The translations under genes were made by a program, and so were the position numbers. A model generated the notes under the pieces. It made no database searches. It was not told the DNA's origin and saw nothing but the letters and a program-made list of their open reading frames with translations. From contig OX637292.1 in NCBI GenBank assembly GCA_951799445.1, forward strand, positions 10,915,296 to 10,979,295: a stretch of DNA of 64,000 bases. Reading direction: 5' to 3'. The stretch comes from Pseudisothecium myosuroides. Taxonomy: Eukaryota; Streptophyta; Bryopsida; Hypnales; Lembophyllaceae. This document shows, one piece after another, positions 59,228 through 64,000 of this stretch (its first letter is position 1; each line of letters begins with the position of its first letter).

Positions 59228-60190
59228 CCAACTATTCCTCACTCTTTACAAATCCCATATGGGTTGTCCTACCTCCTACCACCTCACTTGTATAAAGGCC
59301 TTGTCTTCCCTTCTCTTCAAACACCAAGGTAAGCTACATTCAAAGTTAAATTGGAATATATGTTGAATTATTTGGAATGTAGTGGTGGATTTTGGCATTC
59401 AAAGCTCTATAGTAGTATATATTTATTTAATTATTTTGAATATAATGTTGGATTTTTAAAGTTAAAATTTTAATTTAAGAATTTAATTTGGAAACTTTAT
59501 TTAATTATTTAATATCAATTTGTTGATTGTTGACGTGGCAATTTAATCCGTTTGGCTGTTCTAATGACGTGGCAGTCTTGCCTATGTGGCAAGTTCAACC
59601 TATGTGGCAGCTTACGTGGCAAATTATTCAATAATAATAATAATTTTTTCACTGTGACCGAATCAAGATATAAAATCAACATAGAAGTGTTGATTTTTGT
59701 CCGAATCAAAATGTCCTAATCCACTGTCCAAAATAACATATATTTTTTGATTTTCTTGTTGAATCGGACACTAAATTTTCTAGTAGTGATGTTTGTAGCC
59801 CTGGTTTGTAGCAACTTTAGAAAGATTCAAAATCAATTACTGAAGGCTTTATTACTTTGCAACCATTTTGGACTAGTATTACAACCAAGACACCATTTTG
59901 GTAACTTCAATACAAAACAAAAAATTCTAGAAACTTTGGAATCCAAAATTGAAAATTCTTTCTGAAATTGATCAAATATTGAATATTTGTCATTTTCGTA
60001 ATTCTTATTTAAATCCCAAATTTTGAATCCTAATTATGTTGATTAATTAGGTTTTTATATATTTATTTATTCAAATAATTTTGAATGATCATTTTTTAAA
60101 CTTAAAAGGTTTGATTTTGAGGGTACTAGACATGCTTATAATCCTTGAAATTTAGAATATTTGAAAAGGGGAAGTAGTGTGAAACTTGTA

Positions 60191-61521
60191 CTATCACAAA
60201 TATCAAAGAACTAACACTAGAAGCTACAAATATTTAGATGGATGAAAAAACAAAGATTTTAAGTATTCAAAACATATTTGTGTTCATCTGTTATTTGAAA
60301 TTAATTGAACATTTTGTTTTCTAGGGATTAAAGGGGTATGTATGCACTATAAAATAAAGCCAATGTTTAAAAATTATACAAGTATATACCAGTATTTTGG
60401 GAAAAACAGTAACCCTCAGTCCCTCACTACATTGGCTAAAACTTGGAGGGATCTATCTAGATAGGTTTGAACATATCAAATGGAGCGCTATATTGCCCTC
60501 AAAAAATGCATTGGTATATACTTCTATTAATTCCAAAGCATATTTCAATACACAAATTAAAAATACATGTGTTTTTAGTAAAATTTTATTGAAAATCACC
60601 TAAAAGTTCATTACATAAAATCTTATGTCTAGGACTATACTTAAAAACTCACTTAAAACACCCCTTTATCTTGCATTGTTGGGCTTTTGCATTTTAGAGG
60701 TAACCCATGGTATAATCTAAAGCACTAATTTGTACCCAATTTGACAAGGTTGCTAAAAAATTATGAGGTAAAATGTGTTTTTGGTCGCAATTTAAGCACA
60801 TCAAAAAGTAATTAAGTTTGATTAGTTTTTTAATCCAACCATATTATCATATAGATAACTCACTAAAGTATATTGTGTTAAAATTTCAAAGTGCAAAACC
60901 TCAATGATAGTAAGAGATTACTTTAAAAGTTTAAAAAAAGTTTATTTGCAATACATTATACATGCCATAGTTCACCTTTGAATTTTTTTATAAAAATGTA
61001 ATTGTATTATAACTTTTTCAAGTTTATGACTTTCTTTGAAATTTAGTTGAAAATCCATAAAAAAGTATTTAAAAAAAAAAAAAAATTATAAAAATTTGAA
61101 TTGTTGTTCAGCATGCTTATATTGAGATCTAAAGACTAAATTGATCCTAACTTTGCAACCACTAATCCAAATTGTATGAAGTTTGTATTTGTATTCAAGA
61201 GAATCCTTGTGTGCATCTATGTGCAAAAATTAAACTATAGGATCAAAAAAATAGGAGTGTAATTGTTTATTAAGAACTTATTAAAGCACCCAAAACACCC
61301 CTTGATCATTTAGAGGTTAATATATCAAATTCTAATGTTGAATGAATAAACCAATAGAAGTAGCGCAAAATATTATGTAACAAATAAAAGTAATAAAGCT
61401 CTATAAAAACCAAGCTTCTACCAATAGGGGTCAATTTAGCTTCAATTTTTGTATTGGCGATGAGGCCAAAAGCTAGTTTTTTTTTTCAAAATCTAAAATC
61501 TAAAAAAAATTGAACAATACA
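60191..61521. other. AT-rich spacer with degenerate TTAA-family ends
   Basis: No gene was recognised. Words resembling the TTAA family ends occur at about 60,645-60,705 (aaaacacccctttatc, ttttagaggtaac) and 61,285-61,322 (caccccttgatcatttagaggttaa). They are probably decayed copies that I cannot delimit. Confidence 0.4.
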
Positions 61522-61804
61522 CATTAGAGGAGATTTGGGGATTTGGAGGGCTCCGGAAGACTACAAGCTTCCGGATTGTGGGAACTCTATGACTGTGCAT
61601 TTTGACGTAGTCGAGAAAGTGCCACATCAAAAATCTATATTTTTTTAAATTTTTAATATTTTTTTCAAAAAAATTATTTTTTAATTTTTTAAGAAATTAT
61701 ATATATATATATATATAAAATTTTATTCTTACTGTGTACTATAGTTTGCATCAAGAAAAACATGGCTAAAACGGCCCTTCCTTGCCTCCAAATCTCTTCT
61801 AATG
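61522..61804. mobile_element. MITE-like element with CATTAGA ends
   Basis: The left end cattagaggagatttgggga and the complement of the right end cattagaagagatttggagg are imperfect inverted repeats of about 30 bp. The core is AT-rich with a short TA run at 61,698-61,719. Same family as 3,161, 15,122 and 41,295. Confidence 0.75.
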
Positions 61805-61989
61805 CAGACTTAAAATCACAATATCATTTGAGGTTATTTCAATAGTATGAAAGGATTCAATCTTTAATGAAGCTGTAATACATAACATTTGAAAGAAATA
61901 TAGACCAAATCCTCAAACTAATTTTAATAAATAAAAAAACATCAATTGGATTCAATTTCACACTTATTAATTTGGATGTTCATTAAAGC

Positions 61990-62103
61990 TATTATTCTCC
62001 TAGAATAATTAACAGATTTATGTTGAAATCAACAGAAAAGTGACCATAACAACGCGACCAAATCAACATAATTCTGTCAAAATTCTTGCATTTTCTACTA
62101 GTG
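61990..62103. mobile_element. Solo right end of a CACTA-type element
   Basis: The sequence ends ttttctactagtg, one base from the 13 bp end of the CACTA element at 57.5 kb (ttttctagtagtg) with the tag step inverted. It is preceded by aatcaac words like those in that element's subterminal zones. No matching left end was found. Confidence 0.4.
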
Positions 62104-62372
62104 TAATCACACCGTCATACATAACATTGTTTACTAATGAGGCAGGGATCCTTTTTGTATCCTTGAAAAGGGGCCCCTTACAATGAACAAAATTGTCTTG
62201 TATGGTTCTTCAATGAATTCCAATCTTTGAATGAATTGATAAGTTCCTCCCAACTATCTAACAAAGCATAACAATTTTTCAGCATGGGGAGGACCATTGC
62301 CTAGTTATACAATACTTCTATTATAGTTACCTTATCAATTATGCTCATCTTCTCTTTCAATTGAGTGAAGCT

Positions 62373-63304
62373 TTAATCCTTGAAGTTCCAAGGCCTTTTT
62401 CATCAAATTCCACTCAAAACTGCCATTTCTATTGCAAAGTACAAAAATCTTTAGAAATTGTTTTTTGGCATATCTAACCACAGGATCATGCACTAGATTG
62501 GTATAAAAATGTGTAGAAGAAATTTCAAAAACTTTGACTGCATGGATTGCAAGATATTTGCGTAATTGAGTTTGAAGTGAAGAAAACCATTTTTTGGTTT
62601 TGGATCTTTTGACTTTAAAGCTTTGAATCTTTTTAGCTAAAATTTTTGCACTCGATATGCTGAATGAAAAATATTGAAAAATGTAGTTGAATTTCTAGAA
62701 AAAAAATTCAAAAAAACACTTGATTTTCATTCCTTAAAAATTGTTAAGTAGAAGTAGGTCCAAGATTGAAGAAAGTCAACAATTAAATTGTTAATAGCTC
62801 TAAGATGGAATTGAAATACAATAATCCCAATGGTGAGATTGTTCTAGCAAACAAACTTATCTTGCTTGATGAATGATTTATTTTTTTTAAATTTGTGAAA
62901 ATTTCATTCAAAAATGAATCCTATAAATTATTTTCTTAAGAAGATGCTAGGATTGTCCCAAAAGAAGATTGTCCATAACTTTCTCATTACTAGTTCAAAT
63001 AGAATGAATCAAATCTTTTCATGTAGACAAAAATATTTTCTATGAGAAACAAATTTTTGAAAATTTTATTTTGACTTTTTGTGATTTTTTTTGGTGCTAC
63101 TAGACGATCATAGTTTAAGGCTTTGGGTGGCAAAACTTTTGCTTTTAAGCACCAATTGAAATGAAAATTATATTCTTTAGAAATTGATGTGATCTTCTAT
63201 CTTTAAAAAAAAGTTTTAGAAAATCACAATGAAAACTGAGACTATAGAAACCTACAAAAAATCTATTTTGGCCCTTAAGAGGACAATGGGACTTTACGGG
63301 TTAC
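62373..63304. mobile_element. TTAA-flanked element, type II, decayed copy
   Basis: It begins ttaatccttgaagttccaag and ends gggactttacgggttac, so both ends have point changes from the family. The interior is collinear with 10,965-11,905 (gtagaagtaggtccaagat, aatcccaatggtgagattg and ggacaatggg shared). No ORF. Confidence 0.75.
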
Positions 63305-64000
63305 GTTCAACAAAAAGAAAAAGAAAGCTATGTACTAAAAAATGGATAGGGTTAAACTACATCACTACATCTACTCTTATTTGACCCAAATTTTTCTCTA
63401 GGATGGAAAAATGTTCAAATTTGCCTCCTATTGTGGAGTGATTAATTTTTGCAATCTTCGATTACAAATATAAATATAAGGTTTCCAAATTTTATATTAC
63501 CATCATAAATGAATAAAATAATAGGCTCTGATGATTCCCTAAAGGGTGTTTTACAACATAGATCCATTTTAAATTACAGTCATATGATCTCTTGAGCTGG
63601 TTAGTCCTTGAATAATTAAGTGTGTTGACTTATCAACTACTTCACTTTTGTAACACAAATTCGATGGAACAATGTCTTCATTTGATGCAATCAATGATAA
63701 GCCAATGAGGTATATCCACTTGTCAATAGGTAGACTATCAACAATTGAACATCTACAATAGGGTGTAAATTTGACACTTTCTTTGAATTTTTGGATGTCA
63801 CTCTTTCTAACTTTTGGGTGTCAAAATGCTACTCTATAAAAAATTTGGGTGCCCTAAGCCCCTCAAAGTGGAAGTGTCTACCTCCAAAATAAAATAAAAA
63901 TGTTTATTATCTTCAATGTAAAATACAAATGTTGGATTTTGTTTCAACTTTTCTATTGCAAACCAAAGGAATCATAAAATATCAAGTTAGCAAATAAAAC
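63305..64000. other. AT-rich end of window, nothing recognised
   Basis: No ORF with coding character and no terminal repeats. The words ttttgggtgtc and aatttgggtgcc recur near 63,785-63,850, possibly a local duplication. Confidence 0.4.

Larger units (their letters stand above)
57510..59791. mobile_element. Non-autonomous CACTA (En/Spm) element, 2,276 bp, ATG target duplication
   Basis: The element runs 57,513-59,788, starts cactactagaaaa and ends ttttctagtagtg, perfect 13 bp inverted ends. ATG is duplicated outside both ends. The paralogous site near 28,480 reads gtgcatgtttgtag without the insert, an exact empty site. The subterminal zones carry gatttggc, aatcaac and ttgatt words in both orientations. 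No transposase ORF is present. Two very long palindromes fill the middle. Confidence 0.88.
56245..60190. repeat. Second copy of the 27.4-28.9 kb repeat, broken by three insertions
   Basis: Segments 56,245-56,413, 56,545-56,760, 57,337-57,512 and 59,789-60,190 align in order with 27,440-28,900. Shared words include gaattgaaccttgca, ttgcataat, tgagttttgcatgcaa, ccttaaattgttcta and tttgtagc. Between them sit a hAT-like MITE, a TTAA element and a CACTA element, each absent from the 27-29 kb copy. The underlying repeat has no ORF of note. Confidence 0.75.

Noticed and set aside
1..64000. CRISPR arrays, bacterial operons, ribosomal or transfer RNA genes
   Set aside because: No direct-repeat/spacer pattern, no Shine-Dalgarno-linked ORFs and no recognisable rRNA or tRNA sequence were seen; the gene structure is eukaryotic.

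Overview
The window is nuclear DNA of a land plant: AT-rich, sparse in genes, with multi-exon genes, plant-type introns and many small DNA transposons. The only protein-coding system I can support is a tandem array of TIR-NB-LRR (TNL) immune receptor genes, all on the minus strand. The TIR has a fLSH-x-GAQKDFVEQL start rather than the fLSFRG start usual in flowering plants. From memory that style is commoner in non-seed plants, so fern, lycophyte or bryophyte origin is my guess, held loosely.

Three TNL copies share one architecture of eight coding exons. Copy A is about 17.8-23.7 kb, copy B about 31.7-38.5 kb and copy C 47.6-53.5 kb. In copy C every splice junction has GT/AG ends and the exon phases agree, giving a 943-residue protein. 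Its parts are an N-terminal extension of about 150 residues with an N-myristoylation-type start, a TIR domain, NB-ARC with P-loop, kinase-2 and an MHD-like LHD, and a short LRR. Copy A is close to C but has lost the myristoylatable Gly2, a splice acceptor (AG to AA) and a glutamine codon (now a stop). Copy B is an old pseudogene with frameshifts, stops, lost splice sites and a transposon-bearing insertion.

Each copy is followed upstream (to higher coordinates) by about 2 kb of conserved leader with at least two probable splice donors. A piece of the same upstream sequence at 7.1-7.7 kb suggests a fourth, lost unit.

The spacers hold repeats. There is a TTAA-flanked family with CCCCTAAA inverted ends (6.2, 8.5, 11.0, 27.2, 34.1, 56.8 and 62.4 kb). 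There is a 2.3 kb CACTA element with two giant palindromes (57.5-59.8 kb) and a 131 bp hAT-like MITE with 8 bp target duplication (56.4 kb). A PIF/Harbinger-like MITE lies at 3.4 kb, and a family of CATTAGA-ended MITE-like elements at 3.2, 15.1, 41.3 and 61.5 kb. Several tandem repeats are also present. Because paralogous segments exist within the window, several insertions can be checked against their own empty sites. Regions 11.9-17.2, 42.7-44.7 and 60.2-64.0 kb show no convincing gene. No rRNA, tRNA or CRISPR was seen.
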